Positions 1 to 6,752 of a DNA stretch of 29,929 nucleotides are shown here, one piece after another (within the stretch, counting starts at the first letter, position 1; every line of letters starts with the position of its first letter). Source of the DNA: Ruthenibacterium sp. (lineage in GTDB: Bacteria; Bacillota; Clostridia; Oscillospirales; Ruminococcaceae). The position numbers were made by a program, and so were the translations under genes. The stretch is taken from NCBI GenBank assembly GCA_020025255.1, contig JAHHSK010000020.1, forward strand, positions 1-29,929, given 5' to 3'. The notes below the pieces were generated by a model. It was given only the letters and a program-made list of their open reading frames with translations. It was not told the origin of the DNA and did no database searches.

Positions 1-214
1 TTTCGGTAAACGGCATATGCGAAGGCTTCCTCTGTGATTTTGCACAAGAAGATCCGCAGATCCTGTTGCAGGAAAAATGCAGGAACATCGTAAAGGAGAA
101 AAGAACAGGCGATTCGCGGAAACCGCGCAGGGCGCTTTCGATCGCAGGGGCTGGGTATTTCCGGCTTGAATGCAGGCTGCCGGCCTATTTGAAATCGTTT
201 TTTTTGCGCAGAGG
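1..214. other. window edge, no gene assigned
   Basis: No gene can be assigned in this edge stretch. The plus frame beginning at base 3 stays open to 356, but it would run through the hairpin at 215-253 and into the 3' end of the oppositely oriented queH, and its composition (many Arg and Lys) is not convincing. It could be the tail of a gene lying outside the window, or a chance open frame. Confidence 0.3.
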
Positions 215-253
215 AAAATCCGGCATTCGAAAGGATACCAAACGCCGGATTTT
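215..253 (-). terminator. hairpin terminator downstream of queH
   Basis: A perfect 10-base inverted repeat, AAAATCCGGC at 215-224 and GCCGGATTTT at 244-253, has a 19-base loop. It starts 13 bases beyond the queH stop codon. The stem ends in A/T runs on both strands, so it could act in both directions; the minus strand has only four T residues at the end of the stem, so strength is uncertain. Confidence 0.5.
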
Positions 254-265
254 GAAAAATGCATT

Positions 266-931
266 TTATTCGGTTGATCGCTTTGTGTTTTCTGCCTGCG
301 CTTTTTGGCGGGCGCGGTTTTCTGCTTCGCGCTTGGAAAAAACGCATCCGCAGTAATCCTGACGATACAAACCATGCTCGGCAGCCAGAATCGTGCTGCG
401 CTTGAAGCCGTTTTTCTTTTTAAAGTCGGAAGGAAGCCATTTTACATGGAACTGTTCCGCAGCCTGCTGGCCAAGGGTGTTGAGCCATTCGGCGTTTTTA
501 TGCGGACTGATCGAGAGTGTGGTGGTAAAATAATCATAGCCGCCCTGATGTGCGATTTGCGCTGTGCGCAGCAAGCGCAGCCGATAACATTCATAGCAGC
601 GCGCGCCGCCTTCCGGAATTGCCTCAAGCCCTTTTACTGCGGCGTAAAAGGATGCAGGGTCATACGCTTCGCACAGGACGTCAACCGGATTTTCATATAC
701 GGTTTCCTTTACAAAGCGCTGAAGCTCCGCACTGCGCAGGGCGTATTCCTGTGCCGTATCGATATTGGGATTATAATAATGTGCCGTAATTGCAAAGTGG
801 GAAGCCAAAGATTCCAGAACAAAGCTGGAGCACGGGGCACAGCAGCAGTGCAAAAGCAGCCGGGGCAAATTCCCCTGCTCTGCGCGCAGAACCTTTTCCA
901 TTTCCAGCTGATAATTGATTTTAACAGGCAT
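266..931 (-). CDS. queH: epoxyqueuosine reductase QueH
   Basis: QueH (formerly DUF208) reduces epoxyqueuosine to queuosine in the anticodon wobble base of certain tRNAs, the last step of queuosine synthesis, in the cytoplasm. It replaces the unrelated cobalamin-dependent QueG. The 221-residue protein has the family's cysteine signatures: HCCCAPC at residues 28-34, a CYEC pair at 112-115 and DYCGCVF near 192-198, which fit the Fe-S cluster and metal ligands known for the family. The segment TTTLSISPHKN (136-146) is also typical. ATG at 931 is preceded by AAAGGCGG. The gene stands alone on the minus strand with its own promoter (956-984) and a terminator hairpin (215-253). No preQ1 riboswitch is recognisable in its short leader. 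Confidence 0.93.
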   Translation of the reverse strand: MPVKINYQLEMEKVLRAEQGNLPRLLLHCCCAPCSSFVLESLASHFAITAHYYNPNIDTAQEYALRSAELQRFVKETVYENPVDVLCEAYDPASFYAAVKGLEAIPEGGARCYECYRLRLLRTAQIAHQGGYDYFTTTLSISPHKNAEWLNTLGQQAAEQFHVKWLPSDFKKKNGFKRSTILAAEHGLYRQDYCGCVFSKREAENRARQKAQAENTKRSTE

Positions 932-955
932 GAAACCGCCGCCTTTCCGATAGGT

Positions 956-984
956 ATTGTATCATGATTTGAAAAACAGAGCAA
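956..984 (-). promoter_or_regulatory. queH promoter
   Basis: Read on the minus strand: -35 TTGCTC (979-984), a 17-base spacer, and -10 TACAAT (956-961) with an upstream TG giving an extended -10. The -10 lies about 25 bases before the queH start codon, leaving a very short leader. Confidence 0.65.
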
Positions 985-1033
985 TATTACAAAACGGATA
1001 AACATTCCTCAAACTTTGTTCACATCTTTCCGT

Positions 1034-1236
1034 TATACTAAAAACATGCCACAGGAGGGAAGGCGGCTGCATCAAAGCGGTGCCGAAACCAGCCTGAAGC
1101 GTGGGACGCAAAGAAATCTTTCGTCAAAAGCGCGCAGTGAAGTTCACTGTTATCACTTTTTTGAATCTAAGCCGGGCCGCAAAAAGCCTGCCCGGCGGCC
1201 ACAGATTTTCCTGTAAGCCAATGGCTTCGGGTTTTT
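1034..1236 (+). ncRNA. candidate structured RNA, c-di-GMP-I (GEMM)-like core
   Basis: After a TATACT -10 box at 1034-1039 (no good -35) comes a stretch of about 190 bases dense in hairpins and without a convincing gene. At 1086-1113 it carries AAACCA, ten bases, then TGGGACGCAAAG, which matches the spacing and sequence of the conserved first half of GEMM/c-di-GMP-I riboswitches. The usual GGUUGCC 3' strand is not evident; AAGCCGGGCCGC at 1169-1180 is the nearest equivalent and could pair GCGGU (1077-1081) with GCCGC. Other stems are GACGcAAAG/CTTTCGTC (1105-1125), CAGTGA/TCACTG (1135-1149), GCCGGGC/GCCCGGC (1171-1196) and ACAGGA/TCCTGT (1051-1056 with 1208-1213). AAGCC-AAT-GGCTT followed by CGGGTTTTT (1215-1236) looks like a terminator. 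It may be a divergent riboswitch or an independent small RNA. Confidence 0.45.
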
Positions 1237-1434
1237 ATATAAGATAGAATCCATGCTCTCGCTTTTCCATGTTTCTTTTTCGTTTCATTTTGGGAATTGT
1301 GCGGTCGGCTGAAAAATGCCGGCCGCATATTTCGTTATACGGATAGAGCCGGAAAATACAGAGAAGAATTTATTGTAAAAGAAAGAATAATTTTGAAAAA
1401 AACGGGGCAAGCCTGCCCCAAAGACGCATAGTTG
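1237..1434. other. gene-free interval with strong hairpin
   Basis: No coding frame is supported here. The main structure is a 10-bp stem (one G-U pair), TGCGGTCGGC at 1300-1309 and GCCGGCCGCA at 1318-1327, around an A-rich 8-base loop. It follows a pyrimidine-rich run at 1261-1290 and has no T-run after it, so it is not a standard terminator. Confidence 0.4.
1396..1419 (-). terminator. minus-strand intrinsic terminator
   Basis: On the minus strand, GGGGCA-GGCT-TGCCCC (1404-1419) is followed by G and a run of seven T residues (1396-1402). This is a textbook intrinsic terminator for transcription coming from the right, although the genes on the right are all on the plus strand. It may stop antisense transcription entering the queH/RNA region. 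Confidence 0.6.
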
Positions 1435-1443
1435 TGTTATACT
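1435..1443 (+). promoter_or_regulatory. extended -10 promoter of DUF896-PBP operon
   Basis: TGT directly precedes TATACT (1438-1443), giving an extended -10 element 44 bases before the DUF896 start codon. No good -35 is present at the expected place, which overlaps the minus-strand terminator stem, so the extended -10 would have to compensate. Confidence 0.55.
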
Positions 1444-1487
1444 AAAAGACGAATACAGTCGGCAGGATGCCGGGAAAGAGGAGTTTC

Positions 1488-1697
1488 ATGGAACAGGAAA
1501 AAATCGCGCGGATCAACGAGCTGGCAAAAAAGAGCCGAACGCGCGAGGGCCTTACCGAAAAGGAAAAACAGGAACAGGCGGTTTTACGCAGAGAATATAT
1601 CGATTCCTTCAAAACATCACTGCGCAGCCAGCTGGACAATACAGTGATTGTTGATGCAAACGGAAAGCGCACACCCCTGAAGCCGAAAAAGCCGTAA
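1488..1697 (+). CDS. DUF896 (YnzC family) small protein
   Basis: This 69-residue protein belongs to the DUF896 family (Bacillus YnzC/YneR-neighbour type), small cytoplasmic proteins that form helical hairpins; their role is not firmly known. The family pattern is plain: KIARINELAKKSR (residues 5-17), LTEKEKQEQ (21-29), LRREYIDSFK (32-41) and a C-terminal VDANGK stretch. The ATG at 1488 is chosen because AAAGAGGAG (1475-1483) sits directly upstream; an in-frame ATG at 1467 has no ribosome binding site and would add seven residues absent from the family. The gene lies 30 bases before the PBP gene and probably shares its promoter at 1435-1443. Confidence 0.88.
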   Translation: MEQEKIARINELAKKSRTREGLTEKEKQEQAVLRREYIDSFKTSLRSQLDNTVIVDANGKRTPLKPKKP

Positions 1698-1727
1698 CCG
1701 TTCAGCCGGTGAAAGGAGGGCGTTTGC

Positions 1728-4022
1728 GTGAAATGGAAAAACGATGGCGAAAGGCAGATTCGTTTGCCGGAAAGCTATCTTGAAAAAAAGCAGCAGGAAG
1801 GCTCCGTGCGCACATGGAGCATCCGCCGCAAAGAAAAAAAACACAGGCAACACCGGCATCATCCGGTTTTGTACCGTGTGATCACGGTTTTGCTGTGCCT
1901 GTTTATTGTGGTAAGCGTCAGCTTGGGGGCTTATCTGGGCTATTCTACACGAAACGATTTCCTTTGGCTGGATTTGGAACAGCTGCCGTACCGGGATGCG
2001 ACGATCCTTTACGCTAAGGGGGCGGATGGACAATGGCAGGAATATGCCCGGCTGCTTGCTACACAGCAGAAGATCTGGGTGCCGCTTTCGGAAATTCCGG
2101 AAAATTTGCAGCATGCATTTGTTGCAGTGGAGGATCGGCATTTCTATACGCATTTCGGTGTTTCTGTCAAGCGCACGGTCTATGCAGTGCTCAATGAAGT
2201 GAAACGGATGCTGACGGGTACCTATTTCGATAACGGCATCAAACAGGGTGCCTCCACAATCGACCAGCAGCTGATTAAAAATCTGACACGCGATGACGAC
2301 GTCGGCGGATTTGACGGATATATGCGTAAGGTGCGCGAGCTGTGGCGTGCGATCCGGCTGGATGCAAAATATGATAAAGATACCATTATGGAAGCATATC
2401 TGAATGTCATCAGCTTTACCGATAACACGGCGGGCGTGCAAGCGGAAAGCATCAAGCTGTTTGGAAAGCCGGCAAAAGAGCTGACGCTCGAGCAGTGCGC
2501 TTCGATTGCATCCATTACCAAAAATCCCACACGATATGATCCGCGCAGCCATCCGGAAGAACATCTTGCGCGCCGCAACTACATCCTGTATGAAATGTGG
2601 CAGCAGGAATACATCACAGAGCAGCAGTATCTGGATGCCTGTGCACAGCCGATCGGGCTTTCGCCGGGTGCAGTGGAAACGGAACAGCCGCAGGTTACAA
2701 GCTATTTTACCGATCAGGTTCTGCAGGATGTATCGCAGCAGCTTTCTGAAATGTACGGGCTGGATAAGACACAGACGACCAATCTGCTGTATAATGGGGG
2801 ACTGCGTATTTTTACCACGGTCGATCCGGTATTACAGGCAGAAATGGAGCGCACCATGGAAAAAAACCACGCCCGCTTTTTCCCCACATATGGGCTGGGG
2901 GTCAAAACGAAGGCAACGCGGTATCTGCCCAACGGGCAGATCGATCGGGATGAACAGGGAAATCCGATATTGGACGATGTGGTTGAAATGCCGCAGGCGG
3001 CTATGGTTAGCGTGGGATACGATGGTTCGCTGCGTGCCGTTGTCGGCGGCCTTGGGGAAAAGCAGGTCAGCCGCGGGCTGAACCGCGGAATGGTGCCCCG
3101 TCAGGTCGGCAGTACGATGAAGCCGATCGGCGCCTATGCACTGGCACTGGAACAAAACAAGATCCATTGGTCAAGCCCGATCCTGGATGCGCCTGTGCGC
3201 CAGATCGAGGACGAAAAAACGGGTGAAATGAAAGACTGGCCTGCAAATGTCACCAAAACGTACACACAGAAAGAAATCCTTGTGGTGGATGCACTGGCAC
3301 AGAGCATCAATACCGTTGCGGTGCGAGTGGGTGAAATGGCGGGCGTAGGCAGCATTTACAATTTTATGAAGAATGAGCTGCTGCTTTCGGATATGACACC
3401 CGATGATAAAGACGCAGGGCCGATGATCCTTGGTTCACAGACGAAGGGGATTTCACCCTATGAACTGGCCGGGGCCTATACAATGTTCGGCAACGGAGGA
3501 AAACACTCTACGCTGCACAGCTTTGTCCGCGTAGCACAGGGCAGCGGGCGCGAAATACTGACGCCCCCCATCGAAACCAAGCAGGTGATCAGCCCGGAAA
3601 CCGCCTGCATTATGAATCGCATGATGCTGCAGGTGATGCGCGGCAATGGAACGGCTGCGGGATATTCGGTGCGCGGCAAAATGGAAAGCATCGGCAAAAC
3701 AGGCACCTCATCGGATAACCGGGACTTTTGGTTTGTGGGCATGACGCCCTATTATGTGACAGCAACATGGTATGGGTATGATTCCGGGTTTGAACTCAAT
3801 ACCTCATCCGGCACGCATGCTCCGACTTCTGCGTGGAAATATGTTATGGAACAGGCACAGAAAAACCTGCCGGAATTGCAATTCCCGGGATGCGAAAGCG
3901 TGGTAGAGGAAACGTACTGTAAGGAAACCGGCGGCCTTGCCACACCCAAATGCCGGCGCACAGCACAAGGGTATTATAAGCGCTCGGCATTGCCGCAAAT
4001 GTGCAGCAAGCATGCGGCATAG
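1728..4022 (+). CDS. class A penicillin-binding protein (PBP1A type)
   Basis: This is a bifunctional peptidoglycan synthase: a GT51 glycosyltransferase polymerises lipid II and a transpeptidase cross-links the strands outside the membrane. The 764 residues show a basic cytoplasmic N-terminus, one TM helix (about 49-72), the GT51 motif EDRHFYTHFG (135-144, catalytic Glu135) and STIDQQ (176-181). The transpeptidase domain has STMK (462-465), SIN (526-528) and KTGT (657-660), so both active sites look intact. The C-terminal tail has four cysteines (722, 731, 742, 759), with TYCKETGGLATPKC typical of clostridial class A PBPs. The start is GTG at 1728 behind GAAAGGAGGG. A strong terminator follows at 4070-4120. 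It is probably a housekeeping gene rather than part of the glycan cluster. Confidence 0.95.
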   Translation: MKWKNDGERQIRLPESYLEKKQQEGSVRTWSIRRKEKKHRQHRHHPVLYRVITVLLCLFIVVSVSLGAYLGYSTRNDFLWLDLEQLPYRDATILYAKGADGQWQEYARLLATQQKIWVPLSEIPENLQHAFVAVEDRHFYTHFGVSVKRTVYAVLNEVKRMLTGTYFDNGIKQGASTIDQQLIKNLTRDDDVGGFDGYMRKVRELWRAIRLDAKYDKDTIMEAYLNVISFTDNTAGVQAESIKLFGKPAKELTLEQCASIASITKNPTRYDPRSHPEEHLARRNYILYEMWQQEYITEQQYLDACAQPIGLSPGAVETEQPQVTSYFTDQVLQDVSQQLSEMYGLDKTQTTNLLYNGGLRIFTTVDPVLQAEMERTMEKNHARFFPTYGLGVKTKATRYLPNGQIDRDEQGNPILDDVVEMPQAAMVSVGYDGSLRAVVGGLGEKQVSRGLNRGMVPRQVGSTMKPIGAYALALEQNKIHWSSPILDAPVRQIEDEKTGEMKDWPANVTKTYTQKEILVVDALAQSINTVAVRVGEMAGVGSIYNFMKNELLLSDMTPDDKDAGPMILGSQTKGISPYELAGAYTMFGNGGKHSTLHSFVRVAQGSGREILTPPIETKQVISPETACIMNRMMLQVMRGNGTAAGYSVRGKMESIGKTGTSSDNRDFWFVGMTPYYVTATWYGYDSGFELNTSSGTHAPTSAWKYVMEQAQKNLPELQFPGCESVVEETYCKETGGLATPKCRRTAQGYYKRSALPQMCSKHAA

Positions 4023-4069
4023 GCTTTGATGCAGCAAAAAGATAAAAGATCCCGCGCGGCGGAAAAGAA

Positions 4070-4120
4070 AAAAGGCATGGCGTTTTTTCGTTGAGGAAAA
4101 TCGCCATGCCTTTTGTTTTT
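4070..4120 (+). terminator. terminator after the PBP gene
   Basis: AAAAGGCATGGCG (4070-4082) pairs perfectly with CGCCATGCCTTTT (4102-4114) around a 19-base loop and is followed by GTTTTT. It is a strong intrinsic terminator for the plus-strand operon; A-richness on the left arm may let it work in both directions. Confidence 0.85.
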
Positions 4121-4139
4121 GGCAAAGGGAAAAACAGAA

Positions 4140-4175
4140 CAAAGCGCGGTGCTGCAAAAGCAGCACCGCGCTTTG
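4140..4175 (-). terminator. terminator of the minus-strand glycan operon
   Basis: A 16-bp perfect stem (4140-4155 with 4160-4175) has a four-base loop (AAAA on plus, TTTT on minus). On the minus strand it is followed by TTCTGTTTTTC. It begins 32 bases after the amidotransferase stop codon and lies back to back with the PBP terminator. Confidence 0.8.
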
Positions 4176-4207
4176 TATCGTCTTTGGGAAAAATGATTCG
4201 ATGCGGA

Positions 4208-5326
4208 TTATTTTTCATTCCAGATCGGCTCTTTGAGCATCCAGCGGCCGTACTGATCCTTATAGAACAGATCCCGGTTATAAAACTGATCCATGATCGC
4301 CCAGAATTCCGTTTCGGTATAGCCGCAGAATTCGCAGAAATCACGCACGCACAAGGGATCCAAGGCACCATCGCGTTCTTTGATAATGGGAATGGCCTCT
4401 TCACGCGTCATCATACCGTAGCGGATATAGCGTGCCGTGTAATCGGTTGCCGCAGCATGCCCGAATTTCGGGTATTTCAGCCACGAATGAACCAGATATG
4501 CCCGGCTGTCGATCTGATCGAAGTTTTCTGCATGGTGGGTGCGGTCCCATTCGTGCGTCAGATCATGGAAACCGTGTGCCTTTGCGATCTGATAGTTTTT
4601 ATAGCTGTTCCAAGGCACAAAATAACTCAGATAGAACGGATCGAGCTTATCCAGCTCTTCCTGCGAAGGGGCAAGCGTCAGGGAAAGATCTTTTTCGGTA
4701 ACGCCGTCACCGACCAGTTCTTCCATGGGCATGCCGATCGCAACGCCGTTATTGATCTGGCCGCGTGCGGAATAGGTTTCTTCATCATCACAGCCGCCGT
4801 ATTCAAAGCTGACGTTTTCGCCATAGCAAAGCATCGGCGTGTTGAATTTGGCAGCCATGTGCAGGGGGAAGGTGTAGATCAGACGGTCAAGATACCAAGT
4901 GGGCTTGCCGTATTTTTCAAAGAATTTGCGCATCAGGATCTTTTGTGCTTTGATGTTGGGCTTGCAGGTGATGATCGTGCAGCCGAATTCTTCGCTGATG
5001 TTGCGCATGTTATAGCGGCCGGCATCGGTCATGGGAAAGTTATCCTCTACGCTGAACAGGATCGGGTTCATATGCATCACTTCTTTCAGCATATACACCT
5101 GATAATGGCTGTCCTTTCCGCCGGAGGCTGCAACTGCGCAATCGTACCCGCCCGGACCGTTGCAGCCGCGATATTTGTTGCACAGCGCTTCAAATTCCTT
5201 CCAGCGTGCATCCCAGTCAACCTGCTTGCGGTGTTCGTAGTGATTGCATGCACTGCACACACCGTTTTCATCAAATGTGATGCCGGGGCGTGTGTCGGGC
5301 ATGGTGCATTTTTTGCAGTATTTCAT
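4208..5326 (-). CDS. N-acetyl sugar amidotransferase (PseA/WbpG/PtmG family)
   Basis: Members of this family (TIGR03573 type) use ATP to activate the acetamido group of a sugar and add ammonia, giving an acetamidino group on nonulosonic or uronic sugars. Examples are PseA and PtmG of Campylobacter and WbpG of Pseudomonas. The 372-residue protein has the N-terminal Cys4 zinc site (C4, C7, C24, C27) and a PP-loop SGGKDSHYQ (68-76). The ATG at 5326 has AAAGGAG eight bases upstream. It is the last gene of the minus operon and has a likely promoter of its own (5387-5415). The related WbpG works with HisH/HisF-like glutaminase partners, and none is encoded in the window. With a legionaminate pathway next door, an amidinated legionaminate derivative (Leg5Am-type) is the natural product guess, but that is inference. 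Confidence 0.88.
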   Translation of the reverse strand: MKYCKKCTMPDTRPGITFDENGVCSACNHYEHRKQVDWDARWKEFEALCNKYRGCNGPGGYDCAVAASGGKDSHYQVYMLKEVMHMNPILFSVEDNFPMTDAGRYNMRNISEEFGCTIITCKPNIKAQKILMRKFFEKYGKPTWYLDRLIYTFPLHMAAKFNTPMLCYGENVSFEYGGCDDEETYSARGQINNGVAIGMPMEELVGDGVTEKDLSLTLAPSQEELDKLDPFYLSYFVPWNSYKNYQIAKAHGFHDLTHEWDRTHHAENFDQIDSRAYLVHSWLKYPKFGHAAATDYTARYIRYGMMTREEAIPIIKERDGALDPLCVRDFCEFCGYTETEFWAIMDQFYNRDLFYKDQYGRWMLKEPIWNEK

Positions 5327-5386
5327 GATAAAACTCCTTTTTCAAAAACAGCACAGAATGAGCCTGTGTGGATTGTTTGCAGTTTT

Positions 5387-5415
5387 ATTGTACCCTATTT
5401 TGCCGCAGGGTACAA
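5387..5415 (-). promoter_or_regulatory. internal promoter overlapped by a dyad
   Basis: On the minus strand TTGTAC (5410-5415) and TACAAT (5387-5392) are 17 bases apart. They are embedded in a perfect 9-base inverted repeat, TTGTACCCT/AGGGTACAA (5388-5396 and 5407-5415), with a 10-base spacer. The leader to the amidotransferase start would be about 55 bases. The symmetrical layout over -35 and -10 is what a repressor operator would look like, though it could also be an RNA hairpin in the longer operon transcript. Confidence 0.45.
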
Positions 5416-5429
5416 GCACAAGGCACATA

Positions 5430-6752
5430 TCATCGTACAAAACGTGCGATTTTTTCTTCCATTTGGCGTACTTCTTCTTTGGAAACCTTGGCTTTTTGGA
5501 TGTATCCGTATACACGGGAGGCTGTTGCGGAAAATCCGGGTGCAATGCGGGAAAGCTTCGCCGGGTCGAAATGCAAGGCATCCATAATGTGCACCCCAAT
5601 CAGCGCGCAGAATTTCAAAAGGTTGAAATGCGGCTTGAACGGCGGCGCAAACGGTTCATCGCGCGGCGGCTCCTTGTACACTTGCTCCAGAAGATCTGCC
5701 ATGCGGATATAAGAGGGGGTTTGATCTTTATCAAAATAGCCTTCAATGATTTCTTTGGCAATGGGGAAGGGGCGGTCATCCGGTGCATCGGCTGCCGCAG
5801 CAAAATCCTCATAATTGGTTACATATTCGGCATCCTTGTAAATCACGGGATCGTATTCATGTTCAATGGGAACCGGACGCAGGATACGGCAGTTTTTTTC
5901 GGCAAAATACACTTCTGCGATCGCAGTGCTCATCCAGATGAAAATCTGATCGGCCGCAATGATCCACTGCTTTACGCTGTCTGCAAAAATGACATGGAAG
6001 TTGGGACGCTTTTGGGCAAGCGCATCCAGTGCGGCACTGTTCCATTCGCTTGGGTGGCGGCGGTAAACCAGCTGCACTTCGGGGTGCGCACCAAGGTAGC
6101 GATCGAACCAGGCAAGCGTTTCCTTCATGCTGATGCGGTTGGTGCGCGCAAAACCGGTAAAATCCTCGCCGGACATGACGGAAAGCTCCTTTACTTCCTC
6201 TTCCGACATGCTTGCATAGCCAAAGCTGGAAATATAAAGCATCAGCTTTTTGCTGGGGTCAAGGCCGTGCTCGCGGCACAGCTCTTCCTTGCTTTTGAAA
6301 TATCCATGAAATTCAGGACGCAGAAAATCCATCATTACCGCACCGGTCACCGGACAGTTTTTTTCCTCCATTCCGTGTGCGATCAGCCGCTGCTGTGTTT
6401 TTTTGCCCCAGCAGGTCTGCACGCAGTGCTTGGCATTGCCGTTGAAGTTGAACCACGGTGCCTGCTCCTGTGTATCGGAGAGCATCTGCTCCCAGTGCAG
6501 GTTTACGATCTTGTTGCAGCGGCCGATGTTGTTGTAAACATGGCTGTTGATGCCATCATCATCGTACATGCAGCTGGACACCAGAACTTCCGGCTTTTTC
6601 CATGTAAAATATTTCAGCTTTTTCCGGTCAAGCAGCTGGCGGATTTCAGTGGAATAGCCGCGCTTGGCAAGCTCTGCCTTTAAAAGCAGGATGCTTTCAT
6701 ATTCCCGGACTGTATGTTCATACAGAATTAAAAAATCAAGCGACAAAATCAA
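5430..6752 (-). CDS. putative GT-B surface-carbohydrate glycosyltransferase
   Basis: This 440-residue soluble protein resembles the 'surface carbohydrate biosynthesis' proteins found with nonulosonic-acid genes and, more distantly, the GT-B fold of CDP-glycerol and sialyl-type transferases. No signal peptide or TM segment is seen. Suggestive features are LEVEL-helix style N-terminus (LFILYEHTVREYESILLLKAELAKRG-like, split here), the segment VTGAVMMDFLRPE near 135, LVYRRHPSEWN near 245 (Arg-His-Pro as in GT-B donor sites) and IWMSTAIAEVYFAEK near 290, matching the usual 'SS..A.EA...GKP' donor loop. The start TTG at 6752 overlaps the previous stop (TTGA); a second TTG at 6746 is better spaced from GGAGAGG. 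Donor and acceptor are unknown; the neighbourhood makes a CMP-nonulosonate transferase possible. Confidence 0.5.
   Translation of the reverse strand: MILSLDFLILYEHTVREYESILLLKAELAKRGYSTEIRQLLDRKKLKYFTWKKPEVLVSSCMYDDDGINSHVYNNIGRCNKIVNLHWEQMLSDTQEQAPWFNFNGNAKHCVQTCWGKKTQQRLIAHGMEEKNCPVTGAVMMDFLRPEFHGYFKSKEELCREHGLDPSKKLMLYISSFGYASMSEEEVKELSVMSGEDFTGFARTNRISMKETLAWFDRYLGAHPEVQLVYRRHPSEWNSAALDALAQKRPNFHVIFADSVKQWIIAADQIFIWMSTAIAEVYFAEKNCRILRPVPIEHEYDPVIYKDAEYVTNYEDFAAAADAPDDRPFPIAKEIIEGYFDKDQTPSYIRMADLLEQVYKEPPRDEPFAPPFKPHFNLLKFCALIGVHIMDALHFDPAKLSRIAPGFSATASRVYGYIQKAKVSKEEVRQMEEKIARFVR

Noticed and set aside
66..356. Open plus-strand frame of 96 codons at the window edge
   Set aside because: It runs through the terminator hairpin and into the 3' end of queH on the opposite strand, has no ribosome site before its ATG, and has biased, non-protein-like composition.
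932..955. preQ1 riboswitch in the queH leader
   Set aside because: The leader is only about 20 bases long from the predicted start and has no room for the aptamer.
1016..1216. 66-codon plus frame between queH and DUF896
   Set aside because: It begins at the -35/-10 region and spans several perfect hairpins; no ribosome site. The stretch is better read as a structured RNA.
4091..5587. 498-codon plus frame opposite the amidotransferase
   Set aside because: It is antisense to a gene with a complete family match, and it crosses the terminator hairpins and the internal promoter. Long antisense frames are common here because of codon usage.
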